From Micromonospora cabrerizensis (GTDB lineage Bacteria > Actinomycetota > Actinomycetes > Mycobacteriales > Micromonosporaceae): DNA of 64,000 nt. The notes beneath the pieces are model-generated. The model was given only the letters and a program-made list of their open reading frames with translations, made no database searches and was not told the DNA's origin. Both the position numbers and the translations under genes were made by a program. How positions within the stretch are numbered: position 1 is the stretch's first letter; each line of letters begins with the position of its first letter. The stretch spans positions 124,001-188,000 of the forward strand of contig NZ_JAKKFI010000049.1 of NCBI RefSeq assembly GCF_022230955.1, in the 5' to 3' direction. Of the stretch, positions 46,044-55,341 are shown piece after piece.

Positions 46044-48299
46044 GTGTCCCGACAGGACGGAAAGCAGGCTGCGGGGCAGCTCAGCCCCGTCGGCGCTGCC
46101 GTCGCGGCCGCGGTCATCCTGCTGGAGGCGTTGTGGCTGGTCGCCGCACTGCCCGGTGCCGCGCTGGTCAGTGACCTCGGCGGGATGCTGGTGGCCGCTT
46201 GGGCGACGCTCGCGTGCGTCGGGGTGGCCCGCCGGCATCCGGCACCGCTGCGCCGGTTCTGGTCGCTGCTCGCCGTCACCATGGCGCTCGCCGCGCTCGG
46301 CCGGGCGATCTGGACGACGCAGCGGCTCGTCGGCGGGGACCTGCCGCACACACCGCTGGTCGGGGTGGTGTTCACCGCCGGCATCCTCACCGGCACGGCG
46401 GCGCTGCTCAGCTCGCCGTCGGCGCCCCGATCGGGGGTGGGGCGGGCCCGTACGTTGCTGGACGGGGTCATCGTCGCCCTGGCCCTGGTGCCGATCGGCT
46501 GGGTGCTGGTCTTCCGCGGGGTGGCCGCCGCCGAGCTGGCCGACCCGGCACGCACGCTGGGGCTGCTCTACCCGATGTTCGACCTGATGCAGCTCACCAT
46601 CCTGGTTGCGGTCGCCGGCCCGGTGCGGCCGATGTGGCGGCCGATGAGCATGCTCGCGGCGAGCCTCACCCTGCGGGTCGTCGCCGACGTCGTCTACGTG
46701 TCGCTGGTCGCCCGTGCCGACTACGCCGCCGGTCACCTGATCGACCTGTGCTGGCCGCTGAGCTACCTGCTGATCGGCCTGGCCGCCCGGAACCCGCCGC
46801 CACCGGACTGCGACGGCACCGACGACACCGCCGAGTCGCCGCTGCCGCCCTGGTGGCGGGTGGCGCTGCCGTACCTGCCGGTGGGTGGGGCGATCATCGC
46901 GGTGGTGCTGGCCCGTCGGCCCACCGGGCAGACCCCGCAGCTGGTCTTCATCACCATGATGGCGTTGCTGGCGGCCCTCGCCGTACGGCAGGGGTTGGCC
47001 GCCAACGAGAACCTGCGGCTGGTGGCCCGGCTGCGCCGGCTCGCGTACGGCGACCAGCTCACCGGGCTGCCCAACCGGCTGTTGTTCAACCGGCGGCTGC
47101 GCCTGGCCCTGCGCGACGGGCGACCGGTGGCGGTGCTGCTGCTCGACCTGGACGGGTTCAAGCAGGTCAACGACCGGTTCGGGCACGCCACCGGCGACAC
47201 CCTGCTGACCGGGCTGGCGGCGCGGATGCGGGCTGCCGTGAGCGACGACGGCACCATCGCCCGGCTCGGTGGCGACGAGTTCGCGGTGCTGGTCGACGGC
47301 GAGCGACCGGTCTCACCGGAGCGACTCGCCGAGCGGCTGTTGGACGCGTTGCGGCCCTCCGGCGACGAGGAGGACGTCGGGGTGCACCCGTCGGCCAGCA
47401 TCGGCATCGCCGAGTACGGCCCGCAGCACGCCTCCCACACCGACCTACTGCGCGACGCCGACATCGCCATGTACGCGGCCAAGGCGGCCGGGAAGTCCGC
47501 GTACCGTACGTGCACCCCGGCGCTGCGTGAGTCGGCCGTCTCCCGCGCCGAGTTGATCGCCGACCTGCGCCGCGCGGTGGACGAGGAGCAGTTGCACCTG
47601 GAGTTCCAACCCATCGTCGACCTGGCCACCGGCGCGGTGCGCAGCGCCGAGGCGTTGGTGCGCTGGCGGCACCCGCGCCTGGGGATGCTGCCGCCGGCGA
47701 GGTTCCTGCCGCTGGCCGAGGAGACCGGGTTGATCCTGCCGATCGACCGCTGGGTGATCCACGAGGCGTGTCGGGCCGCCGCGACCTGGCGGGGTCGGGC
47801 GCCGGAGGCCACCGTGGCGGTGAACATCGCCGCGGCGCACCTGCGCCGGCCGGACCTGATCGCCACGGTCACCGCGGCCACCAGCGCCGCCGGGCTGGCC
47901 CCGAAGGCGTTGACCCTGGAGCTGACCGAGTCGGCGCTGATCGAGGGCACCGACGCGGTGCTGGAGCGGCTGCACCAGATCCGGGAGCTGGGCATCAGGA
48001 TCGCCATCGACGACTTCGGCACCGGTTACTCGTCGCTGAGCTACCTGCACCGCATCCCGGCCACCGAGTTGAAGATCGACCGCTCGTTCGTGGCCCGGCT
48101 GGGGGCCGACGACCGGGCGTACGCCACGGTGGAGATGGTCACCCGGCTGGCCGGCGCGTTCGACCTGACGGTGGTCGCCGAGGGGGTGGAGACCGAGCGC
48201 CAGCACGAGGCGGTCGCCGCGATCGGTTGCCCACGCGGTCAGGGCTATCTGTACGGGCGGCCGGACGGCCCGGCGATGGTGGGTCAGAATCGGGCTTGA
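46044..48299 (+). CDS. Membrane GGDEF-EAL cyclic-di-GMP protein
   Basis: A 751-residue protein. Residues 20-330 hold about eight to ten membrane segments without a known sensor name. GGDEF domain: LTGLPNRLLF and an intact RLGGDEFAVL motif near residue 410, so diguanylate cyclase activity is possible. EAL domain from about 505: AEALVRW, ELTESALIEGTD, DDFGTGYSSLSYL and AEGVET are intact, so phosphodiesterase activity is also possible. GTG at 46044 chosen just ahead of the first membrane segment; further upstream frame is doubtful. Confidence 0.9.
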   Translation: MSRQDGKQAAGQLSPVGAAVAAAVILLEALWLVAALPGAALVSDLGGMLVAAWATLACVGVARRHPAPLRRFWSLLAVTMALAALGRAIWTTQRLVGGDLPHTPLVGVVFTAGILTGTAALLSSPSAPRSGVGRARTLLDGVIVALALVPIGWVLVFRGVAAAELADPARTLGLLYPMFDLMQLTILVAVAGPVRPMWRPMSMLAASLTLRVVADVVYVSLVARADYAAGHLIDLCWPLSYLLIGLAARNPPPPDCDGTDDTAESPLPPWWRVALPYLPVGGAIIAVVLARRPTGQTPQLVFITMMALLAALAVRQGLAANENLRLVARLRRLAYGDQLTGLPNRLLFNRRLRLALRDGRPVAVLLLDLDGFKQVNDRFGHATGDTLLTGLAARMRAAVSDDGTIARLGGDEFAVLVDGERPVSPERLAERLLDALRPSGDEEDVGVHPSASIGIAEYGPQHASHTDLLRDADIAMYAAKAAGKSAYRTCTPALRESAVSRAELIADLRRAVDEEQLHLEFQPIVDLATGAVRSAEALVRWRHPRLGMLPPARFLPLAEETGLILPIDRWVIHEACRAAATWRGRAPEATVAVNIAAAHLRRPDLIATVTAATSAAGLAPKALTLELTESALIEGTDAVLERLHQIRELGIRIAIDDFGTGYSSLSYLHRIPATELKIDRSFVARLGADDRAYATVEMVTRLAGAFDLTVVAEGVETERQHEAVAAIGCPRGQGYLYGRPDGPAMVGQNRA

Positions 48300-48349
48300 C
48301 CCTCACGTAGCGGCAGGCGGGAGCCTGGTTCCCGGAAGGGAGGGGAACC

Positions 48350-49108
48350 ATGGCGTACACGGTGGGTCAGGTGGCGAAGCTGGCTGGCGTGACGATCCGG
48401 ACGTTGCACCACTACGACGAGATCGGTCTGCTCTCGCCGAGCGGACGGACCTCGGCCGGTTACCGCCGCTACGACGACGCGGACCTGCAACGGCTGCAAC
48501 TCGTCCTGTACTACCGGGAGCTGGGTTTCCCGCTTGAGGAGATCACCGCGATCATCGACGACCCGGCGGCCGACCCGGCCGCCCACCTGCGCCGACAGCA
48601 CGAGCTGCTGACGGTACGGATGAAGCGGTTGCAGGAGATGGTCACGGCGATCGAGTTCGCGATGGAGGCGAGCAAGTTGAACATCCAACTCACCCCGCAG
48701 GAGCGGTTCGAGGTCTTCGGTGACGTCGACCCGGAGGAGCACCAGGCCGAGGCGGAGCAGCGCTGGGGCGACACCGACGCGTACCGGGAGTCGAACCGGC
48801 GGGTCGCCCGCTACACCAAGGACGACTGGCTGCGGCACAGGGCGGAGAACGAGGACTGGGGTCGACGGATCGTCGCGCTGATGGCCTCGGGCGCCCCGGC
48901 GGACAGCCCGGAGGCGATGGACCTGGCCGAGGAGCACCGGCAGATCATCAGCCGCTGGTTCTACGAGTGCTCGTACGAGGGGCACACCGGTCTGGCCGAC
49001 ATGTATCTGGCCGACGAGCGGTTCACCGCGTACTACGAGAACATCGCGCCGGGGCTGGCCGCGTACCTGAACGAGGCCATCCACGCCAACGCGATCAGCC
49101 GCGCGTGA
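48350..49108 (+). CDS. TipA-like MerR-family regulator
   Basis: A 252-residue protein: MerR DNA-binding domain at 1-75 (MAYTVGQVAKLAGVTIRTLH, YRRYDDADLQRLQLVLYYRE), coiled-coil dimer helix at about 80-115, and a TipAS-type C-terminal domain (about 125-252, RWFYECSYEGHTGLADMYLAD) that in Streptomyces binds thiopeptide antibiotics. Starting ATG at 48350 has GGGAGGGG upstream. The stretch TTGACC followed by CTCACG...CGGGAG (48296-48323) may be its promoter and operator. No target gene is obvious nearby. Confidence 0.92.
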   Translation: MAYTVGQVAKLAGVTIRTLHHYDEIGLLSPSGRTSAGYRRYDDADLQRLQLVLYYRELGFPLEEITAIIDDPAADPAAHLRRQHELLTVRMKRLQEMVTAIEFAMEASKLNIQLTPQERFEVFGDVDPEEHQAEAEQRWGDTDAYRESNRRVARYTKDDWLRHRAENEDWGRRIVALMASGAPADSPEAMDLAEEHRQIISRWFYECSYEGHTGLADMYLADERFTAYYENIAPGLAAYLNEAIHANAISRA

Positions 49109-49194
49109 CGTCGGGCGGTCCGGCTAGTCTGGCCGGACCGCACCGCGGTGAGCGTCGATCGGCGACCGGCCGGCGGCGTGCCGCTCCGGGGGAG

Positions 49195-49971
49195 ATGACC
49201 GTGCAGAAGCCGAAGCTGATCGCCGCTGTCGCCGTGCTCGTGGTGGCGGTGGGCGCCGGGGCGTGGGCCCTGGTGGCCGGCGGCGACGAGCCGGACGCGG
49301 GTCGCCCGGCGGCGTCGGCCGGCCCCACCGACCCGGTCGGTGTGCTCAGGGCAGCCGCCGGGAAAGCCGACGAGCAGCCGTACAAGCTGACCGTGGGCAC
49401 CGGCGGCGCGGACGGCGACGCCACCGTGCTGCTGTGGGACCCGAAGGCGAAGCGTGGTCTGGAGACCACGTCGCTGAAGGTGCCCACCGGTGAGGTGAAG
49501 ATCGAGCGGTTGACCACCGGGCCGGACGTCTACGTGCGGGTGACCGCCCCGGATCGCCGCGTGCCGGTCTGGGACGGCAAGACCTGGTGGCACGTCGGTG
49601 CCGCGGGTAAGCCGGCGGCCAAGCAGGGCCTGGACAACACCCGGCTGGCCAGCACGTTGGCCGCGCCGGCCGGGGTCCGGCAGACCGCCGATCGGCAGTA
49701 CGCCGGCACGTTGGACCTGCGCGAGAGCAGCGCCGTGCTGGGCAGCGGGGTCAGCAAGGTGCTCGGTGACCGGGCCGGGGCGGTGCCGTTCACCGCGGCC
49801 GTGGACGAGCAGGGGCGGTTGGTCCGCTACCGCATCGAGCTGGCCAGCGAGCAGTCGCAGACCGCCCAGCTCGACCTGACGTACTCGGACTTCGGGTCGC
49901 CGGTGTCGGCCGACCCGCCGGCGGCCGACCTGGTCGGCGAGGACCCGCCGGCGAACATCCCGGGCGCCTGA
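49195..49971 (+). CDS. Exported LppX/LprG-like protein
   Basis: A 258-residue protein with an N-terminal signal or anchor segment (LIAAVAVLVVAVGAGAWALV, residues 8-27) and no lipobox Cys, followed by a beta-rich domain: YKLTVGTG, ERLTTGPDVYVRV, KTWWHVG and LDLTYSDFG. This pattern resembles the LppX/LprAFG lipid-carrier fold of actinobacteria, though the match is by eye only. ATG at 49195 with GGGGGA just upstream. It is convergent with the beta-lactamase-fold gene. Confidence 0.7.
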   Translation: MTVQKPKLIAAVAVLVVAVGAGAWALVAGGDEPDAGRPAASAGPTDPVGVLRAAAGKADEQPYKLTVGTGGADGDATVLLWDPKAKRGLETTSLKVPTGEVKIERLTTGPDVYVRVTAPDRRVPVWDGKTWWHVGAAGKPAAKQGLDNTRLASTLAAPAGVRQTADRQYAGTLDLRESSAVLGSGVSKVLGDRAGAVPFTAAVDEQGRLVRYRIELASEQSQTAQLDLTYSDFGSPVSADPPAADLVGEDPPANIPGA

Positions 49972-49978
49972 CGCCGGC

Positions 49979-51346
49979 TCACTCCTCGACCGCCCCCTCG
50001 GTGGGGGTGACCAGGAAGTCGTAGACGGTCCGGGCCATCCGTCGGACGGTCTCGTCGCCGGTGGCCATCGGCCCGGCGGTGAGGAACGCGACGGCGGTCT
50101 CGGTGCCGGGGATCAGGTAGTAGCCGACGTCGTGGGAGGCGTCCGGCAGGTCACCGGTCTTGTGGGCCACCGGCACCCCGGGCGGCAAGGCCGCCGGGAT
50201 CTTGGTGTTCAGGGTCTGCTCCCGCATGAACCCGATCATCAGGTCACGGGACGCGGGCGTGAGGATCTCGCCGTCCCAGACCGCCCCGAGCAGGGACACC
50301 ACGTCGTCCGGGCTGGTGTAGTTCTCCTCGCCGCGCTGGGCGGCCGCGCTGTCCAGCATCCGGCGGGCCAGGATGGTGGACCGCTGGTTCATCGAGTCGA
50401 TCAGCGCGTTGACCGGCGCGAACCCGCCCAGGTAGGTGATCAGCACGTTCGCGGCCACGTTGTCGCTGTACTTGACGAGGTACCGGGCGAGCCGGTGCAG
50501 GGTGACCACCTGCGGGAACGTCTCGAACTGCAACTGACCGGTGCCGCCGACCACGTCCTGCGGGGTCACCAGCACACCGTCGTCGAGGGCGACCTGTCCA
50601 CAGTCGACCCGGCGGAGCAGCTCGACGAGGATCCACAGCTTGATCACGCTGGCGGCCTTGGGGCGCAGCGAGCCGTTGACCGCGATCTGCTGGTCGCCGT
50701 ACCGGCCGGAGAGGTCGCGGACGGTCACCCCGGCCGGGTTGAGGCTGGCGTCGGCGACCACCCGGGCGAGCTGCCCGCTGAGCGGGAACAGCCGGGCGCC
50801 GGCGATCGGGTCGGTGGGCGGTTGCGGGCTGGTGACCACCACGCCGGTGAGCGTCGTCGGCGGCCGGTGCCGTGGGATCACCTCCAGCGTGCCCTCGGCG
50901 CGCCCGACCAGCGGCACCCGGTAGCGGTAGGCCGTGCCCCCGACGACGACCGCACCGCTGGCCACGCCGGCGGCGACCCGCATACCCGGGTCGGCGACCC
51001 GGCCGGTGTCGCCGTCGCACGCGCGGTAGCGCACGGTGTGCCCCAGCGAGTCCACCGCGAACACCCCACCGGGAATCGACAACCAGGACACCTCGCTGGT
51101 CGGCGCCCGCTCCGGCGTCGGCTCCACACCGGGCTCGTGGCTCTGACCGTCGCCGGGCTCCACCGCGTACCCCGGCTCGGTCGTCTGTGCCGGGTCCGCG
51201 ACGGGCCCGTGGTCCGGGCCGTCCGCGGTGGCCGGCCCGGTCGTCGCGACCACGGCCAGCGCGACCGCCGCCGCCAGCCACTTCAGGGGTACGCGGACAG
51301 GGGCCCCGGCCAGGGAAGATGAGCGCTTCTTGTCGCTTTTTCTCAC
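49979..51346 (-). CDS. Exported class-A beta-lactamase-fold serine hydrolase
   Basis: A 455-residue exported protein with a signal segment (LKWLAAAVALAVVATTGPATA), a Pro/Glu-rich spacer, and a penicillin-recognising domain at about 200-450. Motifs: SVIK (Ser233, Lys236), SDN (294-296) and KTG (396-398), with the spacing of class A enzymes. The ExxxN deacylation motif of true class A beta-lactamases is not evident. It may therefore be a PBP-like hydrolase rather than a resistance enzyme. The GTG has TATCGT 6 bases upstream, a -10 box for a leaderless mRNA. Confidence 0.82.
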   Translation of the reverse strand: MRKSDKKRSSSLAGAPVRVPLKWLAAAVALAVVATTGPATADGPDHGPVADPAQTTEPGYAVEPGDGQSHEPGVEPTPERAPTSEVSWLSIPGGVFAVDSLGHTVRYRACDGDTGRVADPGMRVAAGVASGAVVVGGTAYRYRVPLVGRAEGTLEVIPRHRPPTTLTGVVVTSPQPPTDPIAGARLFPLSGQLARVVADASLNPAGVTVRDLSGRYGDQQIAVNGSLRPKAASVIKLWILVELLRRVDCGQVALDDGVLVTPQDVVGGTGQLQFETFPQVVTLHRLARYLVKYSDNVAANVLITYLGGFAPVNALIDSMNQRSTILARRMLDSAAAQRGEENYTSPDDVVSLLGAVWDGEILTPASRDLMIGFMREQTLNTKIPAALPPGVPVAHKTGDLPDASHDVGYYLIPGTETAVAFLTAGPMATGDETVRRMARTVYDFLVTPTEGAVEE

Positions 51347-51428
51347 GTTTACACGATATGAAGCGCAGGGGGCTGGTGAGACCAGCGGGACCCGGCGTCA
51401 CCCGTCCGGGCGGCGACGTCCCCATGAG

Positions 51429-51468
51429 CGTGATGACTCACCGGTATAAAGATGACTCAGAGGCATCA
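51429..51468. promoter_or_regulatory. Shared 40-bp element, site 2
   Basis: Two direct units, GATGACTCACCGGTAT and GATGACTCAGAGGCAT, 20 bases apart, 36 bases upstream of the monooxygenase start. TATAAA (51445-51450) within it could be a -10 box. Same arrangement as sites 1 and 3, in inverse orientation to site 3. Confidence 0.6.
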
Positions 51469-51503
51469 CCCTCATCAGTGGCACCGACCCCCGGAGGATC
51501 CCC

Positions 51504-51788
51504 ATGTTGATCATCGCAGGCAGCCTGCGGGTCGAACCGGCCGCACGCGAGGCCTACCTGGCCGACTGCGAGAAGGTCATCGCGCAGGCGCGCGCCAGCG
51601 CCGGCTGCCTCGACTTCCTGCTGGCGGCCGACCCGTTGGAACCGGGGCGCATCCACGTCTACGAACGCTGGGAGTCCGCGGAGCAGTTGGCCGCGTTCCG
51701 TGGTTCCGGGCCGAGTGACGCGCAGGAAGGGGAGGTCCTCGACGCCGACGTGCAGCGCTACCTGATCTCCGGCGTCGAGGCGCCCTGA
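51504..51788 (+). CDS. Antibiotic biosynthesis monooxygenase (ABM) domain protein
   Basis: A 94-residue ferredoxin-like protein of the ABM/quinol monooxygenase family (LRVEPAAREAYLADCEKVIAQ; AGCLDFLLAADP; IHVYERWESAEQLAAF). Members such as YgiN oxidise quinols; others degrade heme or tailor polyketides. The histidine and tryptophan in HVYERW are typical. ATG at 51504 with GGAGG upstream. The shared 40-bp element lies in its promoter region. Confidence 0.9.
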   Translation: MLIIAGSLRVEPAAREAYLADCEKVIAQARASAGCLDFLLAADPLEPGRIHVYERWESAEQLAAFRGSGPSDAQEGEVLDADVQRYLISGVEAP

Positions 51789-51813
51789 CCCGGGCCACTC
51801 AGGGGCCGCAGGG

Positions 51814-53364
51814 TCACATCGGCGGTCCCGCCGAGGGCTCGGCCTCCGCGGGCAGGCTGGGCGCCAGCCGGCGCATCGAGGTGAAGGCGGGCACCAGCGC
51901 CTCGTACAGCTCGGCGAAGAGCGGCAGCAGCGCCGCGTAGGTGGCGGCGGCGGCCGGGTCGGGGCGTACGGTCTCCTCGATCCGCACCAGGTCGGCGGCG
52001 ACGTCGATGCTGGGGATCAGCCCCAGCGCCTGCATCCCGAGCAGTGCCGCGCCGAAGCTCGACCCCTCGTGCGCGGCCGGAAAGCTCACCGGCAGGCCGA
52101 GCACGTCGGCGAGCATCTGCCGCCACAGCCCGCTGCGGGCGAAACCGCCACCGGCCCGGATCTCGCGAACCTCGTTGCCGGCCGCGCGCACCGAGCTGAG
52201 CACCAGCGCGAGCTGCTGGCAGACCCCCTCCAACGCCGCCCGGATCAGATGCTCGCGGCGGTGCCCGTGGGTCAACCCCACGTACGCGCCGCGCGGCAGC
52301 GCGCTCCAGTGCGGCGCGCGTTCGCTGTGCAGGTACGGCAGCATGATGAGCCCGCCCGAGCCGGCCGGCGCGCGGGCGGCGAGAGCAACCAGCTCCTCCT
52401 CGGCGTGCTCGCCGAGATCCGGGGCGAGCGCCGCGCCGGCCCACTTCAGGACGATGCCACCGTTGTTGATCGCGCCACCGACCGCCCAACGGTGCTCGGT
52501 CAACGCATAGCAGAACACCCCACCGAGCGGGTCGACGCTGGGCCGCTCCACCATCACGCGCATCGCGCCGCTGGTGCCGATCGAGCAGGCCACCATGCCC
52601 GGGTGCACCGCGCCCAGGCCCAGGTTGGCCAGTGGCCCGTCCCCGGCACCGACCACCACCGGGGTGCGCTCCGGCAGACCGGTCGCGGCGGCGACCTGCG
52701 GGGTGAGGCTGGGCAGCACGGCGGTGGTGGCGACGAGCTGGGGGAGTTGCTCCTCGGTGATGCCGGCGATGGTCAGCGCCTCGGTGTCCCACTCCAGGGT
52801 GTGGATGTCCATCAGGCCGGTGGCCGAGGCGATCGAGTGGTCGATGACCAGCGCGTCGCAGAGCCGCAGCAGCACCCAGTCCTTGATGCCCACCCAGTGG
52901 GCGACGCTCTCGAAGAGCTTCGGCTCCTGCTCGGCGAACCAGAGCAGCTTGGGCAGCGGCGACATCGGATGGATCGGCGTGCCGGTGCGACGGTGCAGGT
53001 CCAGCCCGGACGGCACGGCCCGCAGCCGCTCGGCCTGCCGGGTCGCCCGCGAGTCGGCCCAGGTGATCGACGGGGTGAGCGGGTTGCCGGCCGCGTCCAG
53101 GCCGATCAGGCTGTGCATCGCGGAGCTGAACGACAGCCCGGCCACCGGCTCGACCAGCTCGGCGACCACCATGCTGATCGACTTCAGCACCCCGTCGAGG
53201 ATGAGTTGCGGGTCCTGCTCGGCGTAACCCGGCTGAGGGTCGTTCAGTGGGTAGCCGACCGAGTGGCTGGCCAGCTGCCGCCCGTCGGTGTCGTACGCGA
53301 CGGCCTTGGTGCTGGTGGTGCCGATGTCCACGCCGACGACCACGGCGGGCCTGTCCTGCGGCAC
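51814..53364 (-). CDS. gntK: FGGY-family carbohydrate kinase (gluconokinase type)
   Basis: A 516-residue kinase. N-terminal phosphate loop DIGTTSTKAVAYD and ATPase blocks CSIGTSGAMRV, NNGGIVLKWAG and EIRAGGGFARSGLWRQMLAD. The wording PIHPMSPLPKLLW fits gluconokinases, which feed gluconate into the pentose phosphate pathway. GTG at 53364 was chosen with GAGGGGG at eight bases; a GTG three codons upstream is possible. No gluconate permease is adjacent, so the sugar remains inferred. Confidence 0.88.
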   Translation of the reverse strand: MPQDRPAVVVGVDIGTTSTKAVAYDTDGRQLASHSVGYPLNDPQPGYAEQDPQLILDGVLKSISMVVAELVEPVAGLSFSSAMHSLIGLDAAGNPLTPSITWADSRATRQAERLRAVPSGLDLHRRTGTPIHPMSPLPKLLWFAEQEPKLFESVAHWVGIKDWVLLRLCDALVIDHSIASATGLMDIHTLEWDTEALTIAGITEEQLPQLVATTAVLPSLTPQVAAATGLPERTPVVVGAGDGPLANLGLGAVHPGMVACSIGTSGAMRVMVERPSVDPLGGVFCYALTEHRWAVGGAINNGGIVLKWAGAALAPDLGEHAEEELVALAARAPAGSGGLIMLPYLHSERAPHWSALPRGAYVGLTHGHRREHLIRAALEGVCQQLALVLSSVRAAGNEVREIRAGGGFARSGLWRQMLADVLGLPVSFPAAHEGSSFGAALLGMQALGLIPSIDVAADLVRIEETVRPDPAAAATYAALLPLFAELYEALVPAFTSMRRLAPSLPAEAEPSAGPPM

Positions 53365-53588
53365 GACCCGCACCCCCTCGGTAAAGATGAATCGTCGACG
53401 ATAATTCGGCCTCCGCGCCGCAAGACGGCACTCCGGACCGAATGAACGTCGGCAACAGTATCGCCCTACCGTGTTGATTCCTCCGCCGATCGGCCAGTTC
53501 GCCCGTTTCGGCGTTTCCGAGCGCCGCGCCGCGCCTGTTAAACCCCATGACACCCCAGATTGGTGGCCTGCGCGGCGAAGGAGTCGGC

Positions 53589-54731
53589 GTGGCAAGGACT
53601 GAATCGACGGGTTCCACCTGGCGTTACCAATGGGCGCACCGGCAGAACGTGCGGCGGGTCAGCACGTACCGCGGCGCCGAGGCGGCATGGCGGCGACGCG
53701 ACGAGGAGTTGCGGCGGCTGCGCGCCCTGGCCGCCGAGTTCCAGGGCTCCGCGGCGGCCGGTGCCGGCCTGCCGTTGGAGTTGGCCGCCGACGAGGTGGT
53801 GCTCTGGGCGCTGCCCGCGGCGCAACTGGTCGAGGTGCGGCACACCGCCGTGCTACCCGCGCCCGACCTCACGGTCGCCGCGCAGACCGGGCCGCTGCGC
53901 CCACGCCGCCCCGACGGCGTACGCGTCACCGACGCGGGCATGGCCGTGATCACCAGCAGTCGACTGGTGCTGCTCGGTGGACGAGGCCGGCGCGACTGGG
54001 CGTACGGCCGGATCACCGGGCTGGCCCACGACCCGGCGGCCCCGGTCACCCTGATCCAGTCGCTGGACCGGCGGCGTACCTCCGGGTTGCTGCTGCCCAC
54101 CGACGCCGCGCCGGACTTCCGGTTCAAGCTGACGCTGGCCTTCGCCGACGCGATCGAGCAGCGCGCCGCGGTGCTCGACCAGCTCGACGAGCTGATCGCC
54201 GAGCACGCCCAGCTCAAGCCGTTCCGGCCGGCCGTGAACACCCCCGCGCAGGCCCGGTTCTCCGCGCGGGTGCCGGGTGGCCGGCGGACCCTCGCGGTGG
54301 CCGCCGCCATCGCGCTGCTGGTGCCGGCGGCGCTGATCGAGTCGGACCCGTCCGGCCCGACCGGTGGCCCGGAGGTCGCCGTCGCCGCCACCCCGGCGCC
54401 CACGCACAGCGTGGCGCCCGCGCTGATCCGCCCGGCGCCGGCGCGGGTCACCCCGACCCCGAAGCCGACCAGATCGACAGGGCCGTCTCCGAGCGCGTCG
54501 CAGGGGCCGCGCTGTGGGGCGCCGGAAAACCCGCTGGGGTACGACTTCTGCGGCGGAACGCGGATCCGCAAGCCGGCCGCCGAGGTGTGCGACTGGTTCG
54601 ACTGCGTACCGGAGTTCTGGGCCGGTCGGGGTTACCTCGTGCAGTGTCGGGACGATTCGGTCAGCCTGACCGGCGGCCGGTCCAACGCCTGCGCGGAGCA
54701 CGGTGGGGTGCGGCGGACCATCGCCAAGTGA
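53589..54731 (+). CDS. Member 1 of a paralogous membrane-protein family, DUF3761-like C-terminus
   Basis: A 380-residue protein without known family. Residues 1-225 are shared with the gene at 56267: AAWRRRDEELRRLRALAAEF, TDAGMAVITSSRLVLLG, DWAYGRITGLAHDP and FRFKLTLAFADA. The middle part resembles a PH/GRAM-like fold. A membrane segment (TLAVAAAIALLVPAALI, near 240-258) leads to a Pro/Thr-rich spacer and a C-terminal domain with six Cys ending SNACAEHGGVRRTI, similar to DUF3761 (CSxHGGV). So the helical/PH-like part is inside and the Cys domain outside. GTG at 53589 with AAGGAG upstream. Confidence 0.8.
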   Translation: MARTESTGSTWRYQWAHRQNVRRVSTYRGAEAAWRRRDEELRRLRALAAEFQGSAAAGAGLPLELAADEVVLWALPAAQLVEVRHTAVLPAPDLTVAAQTGPLRPRRPDGVRVTDAGMAVITSSRLVLLGGRGRRDWAYGRITGLAHDPAAPVTLIQSLDRRRTSGLLLPTDAAPDFRFKLTLAFADAIEQRAAVLDQLDELIAEHAQLKPFRPAVNTPAQARFSARVPGGRRTLAVAAAIALLVPAALIESDPSGPTGGPEVAVAATPAPTHSVAPALIRPAPARVTPTPKPTRSTGPSPSASQGPRCGAPENPLGYDFCGGTRIRKPAAEVCDWFDCVPEFWAGRGYLVQCRDDSVSLTGGRSNACAEHGGVRRTIAK

Positions 54732-54776
54732 CCGATTTAGGGGCGAAAGTCTACTTCAGTCAGCCAGAATGATCGA

Positions 54777-55310
54777 GTGGAGATCCGGTCTGACGATGGC
54801 GCGCGGGTGCGGATACGCCCCGTCGGCTACCAGCCCGGCATCGACCCGCCCGACGACCCCGACGGGCCCACGCCCGGCTGGCACGACTGGCTGCTCATCG
54901 AGGTGGACGCCCGCACCGCCGACGGTCAGACCTGGTCACACCACTACCCGAGCCTCATGGTCGAGGAAGCCCGCGCACTCGGCGGTTGGCTGCACGGGCA
55001 GGCCACCGCCGCCCTCGGGCTGAGCGCGCCGCCGGCGCTGGTGAGCTTCACCGAACCCAACCTGGCCCTGCGCAGCCGGGTGCTGCGCCGCCGCCGGCTG
55101 GAACTGATCGTGGAGTTCTCCGCCGAGTCCCTGCCGCCGTGGATGCGCCGCCCGTCCACCGCGATCTACCCGCTGGTGCTCACCGTGTCCGCGGACGCCC
55201 TCGCCACCGCCGCCGAGCACTGGGGTGAGCACTGCGAGGCGTACCCGCCGAGGACCCAGTCGCGGTTTCCGGCCCGAGGGCCGTTGCCACACCGCCGACG
55301 AGCCGGCTGA
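54777..55310 (+). CDS. WapI-like (immunity-protein-like) protein
   Basis: A 177-residue cytoplasmic protein. The pattern GYQPGIDPPDD, WHDWLLIEVDARTADGQTWS, then HHYPSLMVEEARALGGWL and FTEPNLALRSRV resembles the WapI family of immunity proteins that guard against contact-dependent WapA toxins. In actinobacteria these genes often stand without a toxin. GTG at 54777; CAGAAT at 54765-54770 is positioned as a -10 box for a leaderless mRNA. It lies 45 bases behind family member 1. Confidence 0.65.
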   Translation: MEIRSDDGARVRIRPVGYQPGIDPPDDPDGPTPGWHDWLLIEVDARTADGQTWSHHYPSLMVEEARALGGWLHGQATAALGLSAPPALVSFTEPNLALRSRVLRRRRLELIVEFSAESLPPWMRRPSTAIYPLVLTVSADALATAAEHWGEHCEAYPPRTQSRFPARGPLPHRRRAG

Positions 55311-55341
55311 CGGCTCGCCGGGCGGAAGTGTCGGACCAGCG

